Assembly: GCF_004795915.1 (NCBI RefSeq)
Contig: NZ_CP039253.1
Location: forward strand, 4,243,501 to 4,307,500
Direction: 5' to 3'
Length of the DNA stretch: 64,000 nt
Origin: Rhodococcus sp. PAMC28707
Lineage (GTDB): Bacteria; Actinomycetota; Actinomycetes; Mycobacteriales; Mycobacteriaceae
The translations under genes were made by a program, and so were the position numbers. Every line of letters starts with the position of its first letter. The first letter of the stretch is position 1. The notes beneath the pieces are model-generated. The model was not told the origin of the DNA. It worked only from the letters and a program-made list of their open reading frames with translations, and did not search any database. Shown piece by piece: positions 19,439-30,367 of the stretch.

Positions 19439-19464
19439 GAATTCGAAAGCCTCCTCGACAGAAT

Positions 19465-19497
19465 CGGGGCATCATCCGCCAAGCGGATGATGCCCCG
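19465..19497 (-). terminator. Hairpin terminator after the E2 acyltransferase gene
   Basis: Perfect 15-base arms (CGGGGCATCATCCGC at 19465-19479 and its complement at 19483-19497) with a 3-base loop, about 100 bases beyond the minus-strand E2 gene and upstream of the epimerase gene. Confidence 0.82.
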
Positions 19498-19597
19498 ACA
19501 CTGTTAGTTCGGTTCCCCGTGATTCGAGGATCGGCCGAGCGCTGAACCTTGGCTCACCTGCAATCCACAGTACAGACTGCTCGGCTTTCGAACCGCT

Positions 19598-21373
19598 CTA
19601 GAGACCTAGGTCTGCTTCGAACGATGCGATCTCGAGCCGCTGCTTGATGGTGCTCAGGAAACGGCCTGCGTCCGCGCCGTCGACCAGCCGATGGTCATAG
19701 GTCAGCGGCAGGTAGCACATCGACCGGACACCGATGGACTCGTTGCCCGCGTCGTCCTTGACCACGACGGGACGCTTGACGATCGCGCCCGTGCCGAGCA
19801 TGGCTGCCTGTGGCGGTACCAGGATCGGGGTATCGAACAACGCGCCCTGACTGCCGATGTTGGTGATCGTGAACGTGCCACCGGACAACTCGTCGGGCTT
19901 AAGGCCACCGGATCGAGCGCGAGTGGCTATGTCGTTGATCGCCCGGGCAAGACCAGCCAAGGAGAGATCGCCCGCGTTGTGGATGACAGGGGACAGCAAG
20001 CCCTGCTCGGTGTCCACAGCGATACCGAGGTGAACCTCGGAGTGATAAGTGATCTCCTTGGCTTCTTCGTTGATGCTGGCGTTGACATTCGGGTGAGCCT
20101 TGAGAGCCTCGACGACCGCCTTCGCGAAGAACGGCAGGTACGTCAGATTGACGCCCTCGTTCTCCTGGAACTTGGCCTTGGCCTTGGCACGCAGACCTGC
20201 TACCCGGGTGACATCGACCTCGAAAGTCTGAGTCAGCTGCGCAGAGGACTGAAGAGACTCGCGCGTCTTCTTCGCCGTGATCTGGCGAATGCGGTTCATT
20301 TTCTGCGTGGTTCCGCGGAGATGCGCCAGTTCCGGTCGCACTCCGGCGGTAGCCGGTGCGGCAGGCTTCGACTCGGCTGCCGGAGCAGCAGCGGGAGCTG
20401 CCGGAGCCTTCTTCGCCTCGGCGGCTGCAAGGACGTCCTGCTTACGGACCCGTCCACCGACGCCGGTGCCCTTGACCGTTGACAAGTCCACGTCGTTGTC
20501 CGTTGCGAGCTTACGAACCAGAGGCGTGACGTAGGGGGATGCGTCTGAGGAGGGAGCCTTCGCAGCTTCTTGCTTGGGTGCCTCTTGCTTGGGTGCCTCT
20601 TGCTTGGGAGCTTCCTGCTTGGGTGCCTCTTGCTTGGGAGCTTCCTGCTTGGGAGCTTCCTGCTTGGGAGCTTCCTGCTTGGGAGCTTCCTGCTTGGGAG
20701 CTTCCTGCTTGGGAGCAGGCTGCGCCGGCTCCGGAGCCTTGGCAGCAGGGGCGCCCGAGCCGATTACGGCCAACTGGCCGCCGATTTCGACGGTGTCGTC
20801 TTCTTCGGCGCTGATCTCGAGGAGTGTTCCCGCCACCGGGGAGGGAATCTCGGTATCGACCTTGTCGGTGGACACCTCCAGGAGTGGCTCGTCCACGGCG
20901 ACCTCGTCGCCTACGGCCTTCAGCCAGCGCGTGACAGTGCCCTCGGTGACCGACTCGCCCAGCTCAGGCATGTTGATCGGGGTACCTGAAGAGCTGGAGT
21001 CGGAGCTCGCGGCCGGAGCGCTCTGTGCCGGTGCTTCTTCCTCGGCCTGCGGCTCCGGTTCTGCAGCAGCCACAGGTTCGGCGGCGGGCTCTTCGGCAGC
21101 GGGCTCAGGCTCGGAGGAAGACCCGGAAGCCTCGCCGGCTTCGCCGATCTGAGCGAGCTCGGCGCCGATTTCGACGGTGTCGTCTTCCTGTGCCACGATC
21201 TTCGTCAGAACACCAGCAGCGGGGGACGGGATTTCGGTGTCGACCTTGTCGGTCGACACTTCGAGCAACGGCTCGTCGACCTCGACGGTGTCGCCCTCCT
21301 GTTTGAGCCACCTGGTGACAGTTCCCTCGGTGACGCTCTCACCAAGAGCTGGCATCTGGACGGAGAAGGCCAT
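19598..21373 (-). CDS. sucB: Dihydrolipoamide acyltransferase (E2) with two lipoyl domains
   Basis: The E2 core of a 2-oxoacid dehydrogenase complex (M. tuberculosis orthologue dlaT, Rv2215; often annotated sucB). Two near-identical lipoyl domains at about 3-76 and 131-204 each carry the modified lysine in STDKVDTE. A linker at about 220-270 consists of ten KQEA(P/A) units. Then comes the E1/E3-binding domain ([16 protein letters not shown]) and the catalytic domain ending with [13 protein letters not shown]. In mycobacteria this protein serves pyruvate dehydrogenase and peroxide detoxification; the substrate here is not settled by sequence. Length is 591 residues, with a longer linker than usual. 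Confidence 0.93.
   Translation of the reverse strand: MAFSVQMPALGESVTEGTVTRWLKQEGDTVEVDEPLLEVSTDKVDTEIPSPAAGVLTKIVAQEDDTVEIGAELAQIGEAGEASGSSSEPEPAAEEPAAEPVAAAEPEPQAEEEAPAQSAPAASSDSSSSGTPINMPELGESVTEGTVTRWLKAVGDEVAVDEPLLEVSTDKVDTEIPSPVAGTLLEISAEEDDTVEIGGQLAVIGSGAPAAKAPEPAQPAPKQEAPKQEAPKQEAPKQEAPKQEAPKQEAPKQEAPKQEAPKQEAPKQEAAKAPSSDASPYVTPLVRKLATDNDVDLSTVKGTGVGGRVRKQDVLAAAEAKKAPAAPAAAPAAESKPAAPATAGVRPELAHLRGTTQKMNRIRQITAKKTRESLQSSAQLTQTFEVDVTRVAGLRAKAKAKFQENEGVNLTYLPFFAKAVVEALKAHPNVNASINEEAKEITYHSEVHLGIAVDTEQGLLSPVIHNAGDLSLAGLARAINDIATRARSGGLKPDELSGGTFTITNIGSQGALFDTPILVPPQAAMLGTGAIVKRPVVVKDDAGNESIGVRSMCYLPLTYDHRLVDGADAGRFLSTIKQRLEIASFEADLGL
20566..20715 (-). repeat. 15-base tandem repeat, ten copies, coding for KQEAP
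   Basis: Ten in-frame 15-base units inside the E2 gene, recognisable by TGCTTGGG on the plus strand every 15 bases from 20571 to 20706. Two variants of the unit alternate (GGTGCCTCT and GGAGCTTCC), with the downstream six almost identical, which suggests recent slippage or unequal crossing-over. It encodes a charged, flexible inter-domain linker. Confidence 0.9.
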
Positions 21374-21753
21374 GTCTGTTGACTCCTCGACAGTTGTGTG
21401 CGGGTAATTTGGTTCTTACGACTTGTGGTCGTAGACCATTGTGCTGGCGTTGCAAGGTTCGCGGACGATACTTGCGTTAATTGCGATCTTCGGCGCTGTC
21501 TGTGTCCGCGCCGAATCGAAGAAAACGTCTTTCCACGATCCACGGACTTTTACTGCAGACACGTAGACGCCCTTTCGACGAGACCGGAAATCGTTCTCTA
21601 CAACGAGAGAGTTGAACCCTCTATCTTCATCCTTCCATCCTTGGAGTTCCCACGTTCCCCGAGGGGCCGCCCTCGCACTGGCAAACTCATGAGTAACAAG
21701 GCTTGTGCGAACACGAAGGTCGATCTTCACGCACCCAAGACAGGAGTGGTTCA
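21374..21753. other. Divergent intergenic region, no gene seen
   Basis: About 380 bases between the E2 gene (minus) and the small unknown gene (plus). It should hold both promoters. The short open frames here have no family resemblance and no consistent codon bias. I see no hairpin or operator I can name. Confidence 0.5.
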
Positions 21754-22083
21754 GTGAGCTTGTTCAGTCGCCTCACGCGACGCAGTGGCAAAGGTAGAGG
21801 CCCCCGAGAGGGGTCGGTAGCGCAGTATCTCGCGGATTGGACGACGGCGAGAATCGGCGTCGAGGCATTCGTGGAGCCGAAGACGACAGTGACTCCTGTC
21901 ACTGTCGTTCTGGTGGCAAACGATGGTGAGTGGACACGGCGCGTCGTGGATGAGAAACACATCAGAAAGCTTGGACCCGACCTGAAGATCCCCGTCTACG
22001 ACGTCCGAAAGACGGGCTATCCCCAGCGGATGCGAGATCACGATGCTCGACAGAAAATTATCGAGCGCAGGGCTACCGAATAG
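21754..22083 (+). CDS. Small conserved-looking cytoplasmic protein, unknown function
   Basis: A 109-residue basic protein starting at GTG 21754, 8 bases after an AGGAG ribosome-binding site; the longer frame to 21703 lacks one. There is no signal peptide or membrane helix. The middle (TTARIGVEAFVEPKT, VTPVTVVLVANDGEWTRR) and the end (DLKIPVYDVRKTGYPQRM) look like a small alpha/beta domain. I do not recognise the family, although codon use matches its neighbours and the start context is good. It is divergent from the E2 gene and convergent with pepA. Confidence 0.7.
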   Translation: MSLFSRLTRRSGKGRGPREGSVAQYLADWTTARIGVEAFVEPKTTVTPVTVVLVANDGEWTRRVVDEKHIRKLGPDLKIPVYDVRKTGYPQRMRDHDARQKIIERRATE

Positions 22084-22142
22084 CGGTGGATGATCCGAGC
22101 GCCCCCCCGGACGCACTCGAATCATTCACAAGTGGGACGCGT

Positions 22143-23660
22143 CTAACCGTTCTCGGCGATATCTTCGAGAACGGCGAACATCGTGCGGACCGGCACTCCG
22201 GTTCCGCCCTTGCCGATATAGCCGAAAGGGCCTCCGGTGTTGAATGCCGGACCAGCGACGTCGATGTGCGCCCACTGAACGCCGTCTGCGACGAACTCCT
22301 TCAGGAACAATGCCGCGGCCAGCATCCCGCCCGCGCGTCCGTTGGTGACGTTGGCGAGGTCGGCGACTCGCGAGTCCAACTCGCGTCGAATCTCACCTGG
22401 GAGAGGCATGGCCCAAGCGTCCTCGCCCACGGCCTGTGAAATCGCGGCGACGCGGTCGCGGAACTCGTCGGTGCCCATGACTCCCGGCGTCCGGTTACCA
22501 AGTGCGACGACCTGCGCACCCGTCAGCGTTGCGGTATCGATCAGGTAGTCGGGATCGTCTTCGCATGCACGCACGATGGCGTCGGCGAGTACCAGTCTTC
22601 CTTCGGCGTCGGTGTTGATGACCTCGACCGTGATGCCGCCGTACTGCGTCAGTACGTCGCCCGGCCGTTGTGCAGTGCCGGACGGCATGTTCTCCGCCAT
22701 GGGAACCGTGGCGACGACGTCGAGTTCGAGACCCACCTTGGCAGCGAGAATCACGGTCGCGATCACGGCTGCCGCACCGGCCATGTCGGAGGTCATGTTT
22801 TCCATGCCGGCCGCGGGCTTGATCGAGATGCCGCCGGTGTCGAAGGTGATTCCCTTTCCGACCAACGCCACCTTTTTGGACTTCCGTCTACCACCGGAGT
22901 GCGTCAGACGCACCAGCCTGGGCAGACGTGAGGAGCCCTTGCCGACGCCGTGGATTCCGCCGTAGCCGCCTTTCTCCAAGGCCTTGTCGTCGAGAATTTC
23001 GACACTCAGTCCGACATCGGTGCCCAGTGCCTTGGCGCGTGCGGCGAACTCCTCCGGGTACAGGTGGCTGGGTGGGGTGTTCACGAAGTCGCGGGCGATC
23101 GCGACGGCTTCGGCAATGGCAACCGAACGGGTCAGCTCGTCCTTGGCCTCACGGGCGCGTGGGTCGGCTACGAGCAGTTCGACGCGCCCGAGGGGTCCGG
23201 CTTCCGGAGCAGGTGCCGACAGTGCGGATCTGAACTCGGTGAAGGTGTAGGCACCGAGAAAGAAACCTTCTGCCGCGGCGCCCAAGTCGAGGGCAGAGAG
23301 CGTCGTCGCCGCGATCGCGGTTCCAGACAGCGCGCGAGCTGCAGTTCCGGCGGACCGGCGAATGCGTTCGGTGTCGATGTCGGCCGACTTGCCCAGCCCG
23401 ACTGCGAGGACACTCGTCACGTCCAGCGCTGCAGGGGCGGGAATGCGGGTGATCTCGTCAGCTTTGCCTGTTGCACCGACAGCCTCGAAGGCATCGAGCA
23501 ACTCGGCGGCGAGCGCATCTCCGGAGATGTCGTCGGTGATGACGAGTTCCAGTCCGTCTTCACTTGTACTGAGTGCGACGACGAGAACGTCGAAATCTTT
23601 CCCGAGGCGGCCGGCCAGCACCAGCTCGGGTCCGAGAGTGCGGGGTGAAGTCGATGGCAC
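22143..23660 (-). CDS. pepA: Leucyl aminopeptidase (M17)
   Basis: A two-metal cytosolic aminopeptidase of 505 residues. The C-terminal catalytic domain has the metal and active-site motifs [27 protein letters not shown]-like helix and [14 protein letters not shown], the M17 signature, with the bicarbonate-site Arg in that last motif. The N-terminal macro-like domain is of normal size. It corresponds to Rv2213. It is divergent from gcvT; their starts are 91 bases apart. Confidence 0.95.
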   Translation of the reverse strand: MPSTSPRTLGPELVLAGRLGKDFDVLVVALSTSEDGLELVITDDISGDALAAELLDAFEAVGATGKADEITRIPAPAALDVTSVLAVGLGKSADIDTERIRRSAGTAARALSGTAIAATTLSALDLGAAAEGFFLGAYTFTEFRSALSAPAPEAGPLGRVELLVADPRAREAKDELTRSVAIAEAVAIARDFVNTPPSHLYPEEFAARAKALGTDVGLSVEILDDKALEKGGYGGIHGVGKGSSRLPRLVRLTHSGGRRKSKKVALVGKGITFDTGGISIKPAAGMENMTSDMAGAAAVIATVILAAKVGLELDVVATVPMAENMPSGTAQRPGDVLTQYGGITVEVINTDAEGRLVLADAIVRACEDDPDYLIDTATLTGAQVVALGNRTPGVMGTDEFRDRVAAISQAVGEDAWAMPLPGEIRRELDSRVADLANVTNGRAGGMLAAALFLKEFVADGVQWAHIDVAGPAFNTGGPFGYIGKGGTGVPVRTMFAVLEDIAENG

Positions 23661-23751
23661 GTGGCAGCTCCTGAAGGATTGATTGTTCTCGGTCGTACAC
23701 GATCGTAGTGACTCGGGCCAGACGGGCAGCCGTCCGCTAGCGTTGGCCGCT

Positions 23752-24867
23752 ATGAGTGCAGAAGAACTTGCTCGCGGACCCGTACACGCCGTCCACGTCG
23801 AACTGGGAGCGACGTTCGCGCCTTTCGGTGGATGGGAGATGCCCGTCTCCTACGTCGGTGTCGTAGCGGAGCACAAGGCAGTCCGTGCCTCCGTCGGCGT
23901 CTTCGACGTCAGTCATCTCGGGAAGGCGTTGGTCGAAGGACCCGGTGCGGCGGACTTCGTCAATTCCACGCTGACCAACGACCTCACCCGGGTGGGTCCT
24001 GGGAAGGCGCAATACACGTTGTGCTGCAACAGGTCCGGGGGAGTGGTGGATGATTTGATCGCCTACTTCGTCTCGCCCGAGGAGGTCTTCCTGATTCCGA
24101 ACGCCGCAAACACGGCGGCGGTCGTTGCCGCGTTGACCGCCGAGGCTCCCGAAGGCGTCGTCGTTCGCGACCAGCATCGTGATTTCGGCGTGTTCGCGGT
24201 GCAGGGGCCTGATTCTCGAGCTGTGGTCGAGCAGTTGGGTCTCCCAGCGGATTTGGAGTACATGGCTTTCGTCGACGCGCAGTGGTCCGAAGCCGAAGGC
24301 AACGAGGTGCCGGTGCGGGTGTGCCGCACGGGTTACACCGGTGAGCACGGATACGAACTGGTCTGCTCGTGGAACGACGCCGAGGCGCTGTTCCGTACCC
24401 TCGTCGACGTCGTGAAGCTTTCCGACGGCCAGGTAGCAGGCCTCGGTGCGCGAGATACCCTTCGTACCGAGATGGGTTATCCACTCCACGGTCATGAGCT
24501 CTCGCTGGACATCTCGCCGCTCCAAGCCCGATGTGGTTGGGCTATCGGATGGAAGAAGGACCGATTCTGGGGCAGGGACGCGCTGCTTGCAGAAAAGGCG
24601 GCGGGTCCGGCGCGAGTGCTCCGTGGCGTCAGGGCTCTCGACCGCGGGGTACTACGGCAGGAACAGAACGTCGTGGTGGACGGCGGCGTGGTCGGCGTCA
24701 CGACGTCAGGGACGTTCTCGCCCACGCTCGGGGTAGGAATTGCGCTTGCACTGATAGACGCCACAGCGGGGGTGGCGCCGGGTGACATCGTCGAGGTCGA
24801 TGTCCGTGGCCGGGCGCTGCGATGTGAGATCGTCGCCCCGCCTTTCGTTGCAGCGAACACCAAGTGA
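23752..24867 (+). CDS. gcvT: Aminomethyltransferase, glycine cleavage T protein
   Basis: T protein of the glycine cleavage system; it takes the aminomethyl group from lipoyl-H protein and gives methylenetetrahydrofolate and ammonia. The 371-residue frame from ATG 23752 has the N-terminal [21 protein letters not shown] and later [24 protein letters not shown] and [13 protein letters not shown] motifs. The 23 extra codons upstream to 23683 are not protein-like. The other gcv genes are not nearby, as in M. tuberculosis (Rv2211c). ilvE follows 32 bases downstream. Confidence 0.93.
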   Translation: MSAEELARGPVHAVHVELGATFAPFGGWEMPVSYVGVVAEHKAVRASVGVFDVSHLGKALVEGPGAADFVNSTLTNDLTRVGPGKAQYTLCCNRSGGVVDDLIAYFVSPEEVFLIPNAANTAAVVAALTAEAPEGVVVRDQHRDFGVFAVQGPDSRAVVEQLGLPADLEYMAFVDAQWSEAEGNEVPVRVCRTGYTGEHGYELVCSWNDAEALFRTLVDVVKLSDGQVAGLGARDTLRTEMGYPLHGHELSLDISPLQARCGWAIGWKKDRFWGRDALLAEKAAGPARVLRGVRALDRGVLRQEQNVVVDGGVVGVTTSGTFSPTLGVGIALALIDATAGVAPGDIVEVDVRGRALRCEIVAPPFVAANTK

Positions 24868-24899
24868 GCGGGCTTCGACGCGTTCGATAAGCTCACTGC

Positions 24900-26003
24900 A
24901 TGACAGGCTTTCCCGAATTCACGCGTGTGCAGCATCCTTCTCCGGCTCCTTCGGAGGTCAGAGAAGCAGTATTGGCTGCACCCGGGTTCGGGAAGTTCTT
25001 CACCGACCACATGGCAGTGATCGACTACACCTCGGAGAAGGGCTGGTACGGCGCGACCATCGCGCCGTACGGGCCGATCGAGTTGGATCCTGCTGCGATG
25101 GTTCTGCACTACGGGCAGGCGATTTTCGAAGGGTTGAAAATCTACCGTCAGCCCAACGGGGATCTCTCCTCGTTCCGCGTCGATGCCAACGCCGAGCGAT
25201 TCAAATCCTCGGCCAGGCGGTTGGCGATGCCTGAGCTTCCCAGTGAGCTGTTCATCTCCTCGATCGAGGAGATGCTTGCCGTTGATCGCGAGTGGATCCC
25301 GGCGGCCGGTGGCGAGGACGCCCTCTACCTTCGCCCGTTCATGTTCTCCACCGAAGCGGGGCTCGGTGTCCGGCCGGCGGACGCGTACCGGTACATGCTC
25401 ATTGCCTCTCCTGCCGGCGCGTACTTCCCTCGTGGTGTCAAACCGGTCAGCGTGTGGCTGTCGACCGAATACGTACGCGCCGCTCCCGGTGGTACCGGAG
25501 CGGCGAAATTTGCCGGCAACTACGCGGCATCGCTGCTTGCGCAGGCGCAGGCCAGCGATCAAGGCTGTGACCAGGTTGTCTGGCTGGACGCGATCGAGCG
25601 TCGCTTCGTCGAGGAAATGGGTGGTATGAACCTGTTCTTCGTCTTCGGCTCCGGTTCCGACGCCCGTTTGGTCACGCCCTCGCTGTCCGGGTCGCTGCTC
25701 CCTGGAATTACCCGCGATTCGCTCCTGGCGTTGGCGACCGACTCCGGAATCCCGGTGGAGGAGCGGCGGATCTCGACCGAAGAGTGGCAGAAAAAGGCGG
25801 AGTCCGGCGACATCACCGAGGTGTTCGCATGCGGAACCGCGGCAGTCATCACTCCTGTCGGCAGCGTCAAATCAGCGGACGGTGAGTTCACGATCGCCGA
25901 CGGCGAACCGGGCAACATCACTCTCGCCCTGCGCGATACCTTGACGGGCATTCAGCGCGGCACCTTCGCCGACACTCATGGGTGGATGACCAAGCTCGGC
26001 TGA
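24900..26003 (+). CDS. ilvE: Branched-chain amino acid aminotransferase
   Basis: A PLP-dependent class IV aminotransferase that makes valine, leucine and isoleucine from their 2-oxo acids. 367 residues, fold type IV. Motifs: [25 protein letters not shown], the PLP lysine in [12 protein letters not shown], and [13 protein letters not shown] for phosphate binding. Start is ATG 24900. It may be cotranscribed with gcvT. Its stop lies 2 bases from the convergent cobS stop. Confidence 0.96.
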   Translation: MTGFPEFTRVQHPSPAPSEVREAVLAAPGFGKFFTDHMAVIDYTSEKGWYGATIAPYGPIELDPAAMVLHYGQAIFEGLKIYRQPNGDLSSFRVDANAERFKSSARRLAMPELPSELFISSIEEMLAVDREWIPAAGGEDALYLRPFMFSTEAGLGVRPADAYRYMLIASPAGAYFPRGVKPVSVWLSTEYVRAAPGGTGAAKFAGNYAASLLAQAQASDQGCDQVVWLDAIERRFVEEMGGMNLFFVFGSGSDARLVTPSLSGSLLPGITRDSLLALATDSGIPVEERRISTEEWQKKAESGDITEVFACGTAAVITPVGSVKSADGEFTIADGEPGNITLALRDTLTGIQRGTFADTHGWMTKLG

Positions 26004-26005
26004 GT

Positions 26006-26767
26006 TCAGGATCCGATCAGCAAACCCACCACGGTCATGGTGGTGGTGATTTCCAGAGCTGCGCCCAGTACGTCGCCGCTGAGGCCACCGAACCGTCGGA
26101 CACAGTGGCGCACAAGAACTACGCCGATCGCCAACACTGTCGCGACGACGGCGGGGCCTTGCCACCAGCGACCGTCCACGCAGCCGGCCGCTGCGACAAG
26201 CGCTACGGCACACCAGAGACCGACCACCATGCGGCCTTGGGTGCCGGCGACGAGTGCGCCGAACCCGTGGTCGACGGCTGGAAGCGTCCCACGTCTGCAC
26301 GCGAGCACGACAGCGACACGACCTACTGCGACGGCAAGCACTATCGAGGAGAAAGCCTGCTGCTCCGCCAACAGGCCGAAGCCGGTGGCCTGAATTGCGA
26401 GGGTGAGGACGAGCGCAGCGACCCCGAACGGCCCGGCGCTTCCACTCTGCATGACTTCACGAGCTCGTTCAGGAGGGCCGTAGCAACCGAGACCGTCTGC
26501 CGTGTCGGCAAGGCCGTCGATATGCATGCCGCGTGTCAGCAGGGCAAGCGCGCCGACGACGAGCAGTCCGCCGAGCAGTCCGCTGAGCGAGAGTGCGTCC
26601 GCACACCACGAAGCGCCTGCCGCAAACGCCCCGAGCAGCAGTCCGACGACAGGCGCCGCCGACATGGCTTTGCGGGCAGCATCCCGATCGATGTGGTGCG
26701 GCCCCCGCACTGGAAGGACTGTCAACCAGGACAGGGCCAGCCGAGGGCCCACCCATATCGAATGCAC
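26006..26767 (-). CDS. cobS: Adenosylcobinamide-GDP ribazoletransferase
   Basis: Joins alpha-ribazole to adenosylcobinamide-GDP, the last step of cobalamin assembly, in the membrane. The 253-residue protein has the early LTVLPVRGP and the conserved GMHIDGLADTADGLG motif with acidic metal ligands, and five to six hydrophobic helices. GTG 26767 begins directly after the cobT stop. The order cobU-cobT-cobS with tight spacing indicates one transcription unit. Confidence 0.93.
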   Translation of the reverse strand: MHSIWVGPRLALSWLTVLPVRGPHHIDRDAARKAMSAAPVVGLLLGAFAAGASWCADALSLSGLLGGLLVVGALALLTRGMHIDGLADTADGLGCYGPPERAREVMQSGSAGPFGVAALVLTLAIQATGFGLLAEQQAFSSIVLAVAVGRVAVVLACRRGTLPAVDHGFGALVAGTQGRMVVGLWCAVALVAAAGCVDGRWWQGPAVVATVLAIGVVLVRHCVRRFGGLSGDVLGAALEITTTMTVVGLLIGS

Positions 26768-27862
26768 TTATCGGGCCTCGGACGACGCTTCGGGATTGGC
26801 GGCTCGGGTACTCACACCTGCATCTGCAAAGGTCGACATGTCCTTCAGCGCGGCGATGGCCGCGTGCACCAACGGTAGGGCGGTGAGAGCGCCCGAACCC
26901 TCGCCGAGTCGCATATCGAGCTCGAGAAGCGGTTCGATTCGCAAGTGGCGCAGGGCAATCGAGTGTGCGGGTTCGGACGAGCGATGGCCGGCGATCCACC
27001 ATTCACGTGCCCCTCGCGCCGACTCCTCCGCAACCAACGCCGCAGCTGTGACGACGAGCCCATCGAGAATGACAGGCGTCCGACGGTGTGCAGCTTGGGC
27101 GAGAAACCCGGCCATGGCGGCAAGATCCGCGCCACCGGCAACGCGAAGCAGGGCCACGGAATCCTTCACGACCGGACGGGCACGCCGCATCGCATCACGA
27201 ATCGCTGCCGTCTTGCGGATCCAACCGGCGTCGTCGACGCCAGTGCCGCGACCTACTGCGGCCACCGGTTCGGTGTCGGTGAGTACTGCGATCAATGTCG
27301 TTGCCGGAGTGGTATTTCCGATTCCCATGTCACCGGCGATCAGCAAGTCGGCACCGCTGTCGATTTCCTCGTCGGCGATCGCACGACCGGCGTCGATCGC
27401 AGCCCGAACCTCGGACTCCGACAACGCATCCTCACGATCGATCGAACCGCTCGACCGTCGGACCTTGTATCGGCTGATCGTGGTGTCCGTATCCGAGTCG
27501 ACAGCGATATCGACGACACGGACCGTTGCGCCTGCCACGGCGGCCAGTGCATTGACCGCAGCCCCACCGGCCGCGATGTTGGCCACCATCTGAATGGTCA
27601 CCTCGGTGGGATAGGCCGAAACCCCGTGCGCCGCAACACCGTGGTCACCGGCAAACACAACTACCCGGGGTCGAACCAGCGCATGGGGCGGACACTGATC
27701 TTGGCACGCCGAAATCCACTCACCGATCTCTTCGAGTCGACCGAGACTGCCGGCAGGCTTCGTCAACGACTTCTGTCGTTCCGACGCCGCAGAGCGGGTC
27801 TGCGGCGACGGCGGAGCGACCGGGCGCAACGGCGTCGAGTTCTCGGTTGTTTCGGACGTCAC
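26768..27862 (-). CDS. cobT: Nicotinate-nucleotide-dimethylbenzimidazole phosphoribosyltransferase
   Basis: Activates the lower ligand of cobalamin as alpha-ribazole phosphate. 364 residues with [32 protein letters not shown], the glycine-rich [25 protein letters not shown] and the catalytic glutamate region RLGEGSGAL near the C-terminus. It overlaps cobU by 4 bases upstream (27859-27862) and abuts cobS downstream. Length and motifs are normal. Confidence 0.95.
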   Translation of the reverse strand: MTSETTENSTPLRPVAPPSPQTRSAASERQKSLTKPAGSLGRLEEIGEWISACQDQCPPHALVRPRVVVFAGDHGVAAHGVSAYPTEVTIQMVANIAAGGAAVNALAAVAGATVRVVDIAVDSDTDTTISRYKVRRSSGSIDREDALSESEVRAAIDAGRAIADEEIDSGADLLIAGDMGIGNTTPATTLIAVLTDTEPVAAVGRGTGVDDAGWIRKTAAIRDAMRRARPVVKDSVALLRVAGGADLAAMAGFLAQAAHRRTPVILDGLVVTAAALVAEESARGAREWWIAGHRSSEPAHSIALRHLRIEPLLELDMRLGEGSGALTALPLVHAAIAALKDMSTFADAGVSTRAANPEASSEAR

Positions 27863-28434
27863 GGTTGCTGCTCAGCCTTTCGGAAAGGGGGAACCCCGGC
27901 ACACTTGAGTGTGAGGGGAAGGCCGGCAACGACGAGTACGACGTCGTCGCACACCTCGGCGAGCCGGGAATTGAGCGCGCCGATCTCGTCTTGGAACAAT
28001 CTGCCCGACCGAGTGTGCGGGACAACGGACAACCCCACCTCGGGAGTGACCAGCAAAAGAGTGCCCGTGCATTGCGCGACGGCGTCGACGAGCGCGTCGA
28101 TCTCCGCCGCGATCGTGCCGCGCGGGCTGTCCCAGGCCGCCCGATCGTCGATGGTGTGGGTGAGCCAGGTGCCGAGATCGTCGACGAGCGTGACTCCTGG
28201 TGTTCCGTCGACGATCAGCTGGGGCAGGTTCATGGTCGATTCCACCGTTGTCCATGTGGCCGGCCGTCGAACTCGATGTTCTTCTATCCGCGCGTCCCAA
28301 TCGGCGTCACCGGGGCGCCTTCGGCCGGTTGCCACGTATCTGACCGGTCCCGTCGTAGCCGCGAGGTGTTCTGCGTGGCTGGACTTGCCCGATCGCGCAC
28401 CACCGAGCAGCAGTGTGCGCTTGGGCAGCGTCAT
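27859..28434 (-). CDS. cobU: Adenosylcobinamide kinase / GTP:adenosylcobinamide-phosphate guanylyltransferase
   Basis: Phosphorylates adenosylcobinamide and then transfers GMP to it. ATG 28434 gives 191 residues with the P-loop [12 protein letters not shown] near the N-terminus, the guanylyltransferase histidine region ([10 protein letters not shown]), DDLGTWLTH, and [24 protein letters not shown] (shown in parts: [23 protein letters not shown]). The longer frame to 28536 overlaps the DUF3043 gene and is rejected. It leads the cobU-cobT-cobS unit. Confidence 0.93.
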   Translation of the reverse strand: MTLPKRTLLLGGARSGKSSHAEHLAATTGPVRYVATGRRRPGDADWDARIEEHRVRRPATWTTVESTMNLPQLIVDGTPGVTLVDDLGTWLTHTIDDRAAWDSPRGTIAAEIDALVDAVAQCTGTLLLVTPEVGLSVVPHTRSGRLFQDEIGALNSRLAEVCDDVVLVVAGLPLTLKCAGVPPFRKAEQQP

Positions 28435-28438
28435 ATCG

Positions 28439-29095
28439 TCAGACAGCTGCGCCGCGGTTGACGCGTGGCTGAGGGGCACGCATCTTGCGAATTTGCGAAG
28501 CACGAACGAACGCGTACCACCCGAGCTTGAATCCACCGTCGGTGGTGTCGGGGAAGCGAGCGCGAACGCGATTGTTGATCTGGCGGCCGATGAAGATTCC
28601 CTCGCCGACCATGAACAGCATCATCACGAACATCGCCAGCGTGACATACGCCTGAACGGCCGGATCGAGGAAGAGCGCGAAGATCAACAGAAGCGCGAGC
28701 GGCATGAACAAACCGACCAGATTCCGGCGGGCATCCACGAGATCACGGGCGTATGCCCGAACAGGGCCCTTGTCCCGCGGAAGTAGGAACTTGTCCTCGC
28801 CGGCGAGCATCCGCGCGCGGCGGTCGGCTGAGGATGCTCGGCGCTCCTCGGATGCCTTCTTGCGGTCGACTTTGGTTCCCTTGTTCGCCTTACGACGCTC
28901 GCGGGCCTCTTTGCTCGTCATCGGCGGCGGCGCGACCGGACCGCGGCGCCGGGCTTCGGCCTCACGCCGTTTCGGCGTGGGGCGACCTTTGCCGACGATC
29001 TCGTTCGGCGGCGACACATCCGTCGCTGCCGACTCGACCGAGGCCGAATCGTGCTTGTCCGAATTGTCAGAGTTCCCGCGGCGTAGCAACTTCAC
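28439..29095 (-). CDS. DUF3043 family membrane protein (Rv2206 family)
   Basis: A 218-residue actinobacterial protein of unknown function. The first ~95 residues are highly charged and rich in Arg, Lys, Glu and Pro (TPKRREAEARRRG), followed by LPRDKGPVRAYARDLVDARRN, two membrane helices (about 128-165) and a basic cytoplasmic tail. It lies 4 bases upstream of cobU on the same strand and may be cotranscribed. The syntenic gene in M. tuberculosis also neighbours cobT/cobS. Confidence 0.85.
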   Translation of the reverse strand: MKLLRRGNSDNSDKHDSASVESAATDVSPPNEIVGKGRPTPKRREAEARRRGPVAPPPMTSKEARERRKANKGTKVDRKKASEERRASSADRRARMLAGEDKFLLPRDKGPVRAYARDLVDARRNLVGLFMPLALLLIFALFLDPAVQAYVTLAMFVMMLFMVGEGIFIGRQINNRVRARFPDTTDGGFKLGWYAFVRASQIRKMRAPQPRVNRGAAV

Positions 29096-29221
29096 CCACC
29101 CAGGCTATGGGATGGAAGCGAATAGGTGAACATCGGCCACACCAACCCACGTCCGCGAAGGACTCTCGAGCTCGGCGGTCTCGACATGCCGCATCTCCAC
29201 TGTCGACCTAGACTTTCGACG

Positions 29222-30301
29222 ATGCGAGTGATGATTGCGCCTGATTCGTTCGGAAATACACTGAGTGCGAACGAGGCGGCCGACGCAATCGCCAGGGGTT
29301 GGCGACTCGGACGTCCGGGGGACGAGCTCGTGTTGGCGCCACAATCCGACGGCGGTCCGGGATTCGTCAACGTGTTGGCCGTCAATAGCGGCGAAGTGCG
29401 CGAACTCGACGTGGACGGACCACTCGGGAAACGGGTCAGGGCGCGGTGGCTTCTCGACGGCCGGACAGCGTTCATCGAAGCCGCACAAGCGTGTGGCTCG
29501 AGCCTCCTCGATGGTCCACCGACCAATCGCAGTGCATTGCGGGCAAGTAGCGACGGCGTCGGCCAACTGATCGTTGCTGCCCTGGGTGTCGACGGCATCG
29601 AGAGGGTGTTCGTCGGTCTCGGCGGCAGTAGTTGTACGGACGGCGGACGGGGGATGGTCCGTGCACTCGGTGGACTGGCCGATGCCGCCGCACGACTGCA
29701 GTCGGTCGAACTGATCGCTGCCACCGACGTCGAAAACCCGCTACTGGGCGAGCACGGCGCAGCTCACGTCTTCGGGCCACAGAAAGGCGCGGATGCTGCG
29801 ACGGTCGATGTTCTCGAAGAGCTCAACAGCGAGTGGGCCGCGATGTTGGAACGTGAGGCTGGAGCCGACGTCGCCGAGCTGCCGGGTGCGGGCGCTGCCG
29901 GAGGCATCGGTGCGGCACTGTTTGCGCTGGGCGGGCGGCGGGAATCCGGTGCGGCCGTGGTGGCCGAACTCACCGACCAGACCGATCTACTGGAGTCGGT
30001 CGATCTCGTCATCACCGGTGAAGGCAAGTTCGATAGTCAGTCCCTTCGGGGCAAGCTCGTCACCGAACTTGCATCCGCAGGCGCGCGATCCGGAGCGCCG
30101 ACGATAGTCCTTGCAGGTCAAATAGCTCTCGAGACCGCACAGTGGGAGGCCGCAGGTGTTTCTCGGGCGTATTCCGTAGCCGAATTCGCCGGTTCGGTGG
30201 ACAAGGCGATGACCGATGCCGGGCCACAACTCGAGCTTTTGGCCGCGAACGCAGCGCAACAGTTCGACCAAGGTACTGGAGCATTACGCGGCGGGCTGTG
30301 A
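29222..30301 (+). CDS. Glycerate kinase
   Basis: Family 1 glycerate kinase, phosphorylating D-glycerate (2- or 3-position not decidable here). 359 residues from ATG 29222, giving the standard N-terminus MRVMIAPDSFGNTLSA. Further motifs are APQSDGGPGFV, FIEAAQACG, GLGGSSCTDGGRGM and the C-terminal DLVITGEGKFDSQS with its active-site acids. Upstream codons to 29126 are not part of the family sequence. Orthologous to Rv2205c. It shares a 126-base divergent gap with the DUF3043 gene. Confidence 0.9.
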   Translation: MRVMIAPDSFGNTLSANEAADAIARGWRLGRPGDELVLAPQSDGGPGFVNVLAVNSGEVRELDVDGPLGKRVRARWLLDGRTAFIEAAQACGSSLLDGPPTNRSALRASSDGVGQLIVAALGVDGIERVFVGLGGSSCTDGGRGMVRALGGLADAAARLQSVELIAATDVENPLLGEHGAAHVFGPQKGADAATVDVLEELNSEWAAMLEREAGADVAELPGAGAAGGIGAALFALGGRRESGAAVVAELTDQTDLLESVDLVITGEGKFDSQSLRGKLVTELASAGARSGAPTIVLAGQIALETAQWEAAGVSRAYSVAEFAGSVDKAMTDAGPQLELLAANAAQQFDQGTGALRGGL

Positions 30302-30367
30302 GGAATACCTGTGCGCGGAGTACGGTTGAGTCGTTCACGGGTTGAGTACGACTGATAGGGAGAGCCC

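Noticed and set aside
20566-20715. Possible CRISPR array
   Set aside because: Units are 15 bases, in frame and contiguous with no spacers; this is a coding repeat.
20570-20989. Plus-strand Leu/Gly repeat protein resembling a membrane protein
   Set aside because: It is the KQEAP repeat of the E2 gene read on the other strand; the apparent hydrophobic repeats are an artefact.
23661-23751. Glycine riboswitch before gcvT
   Set aside because: The gap is only 91 bases and lacks the tandem aptamer pattern.
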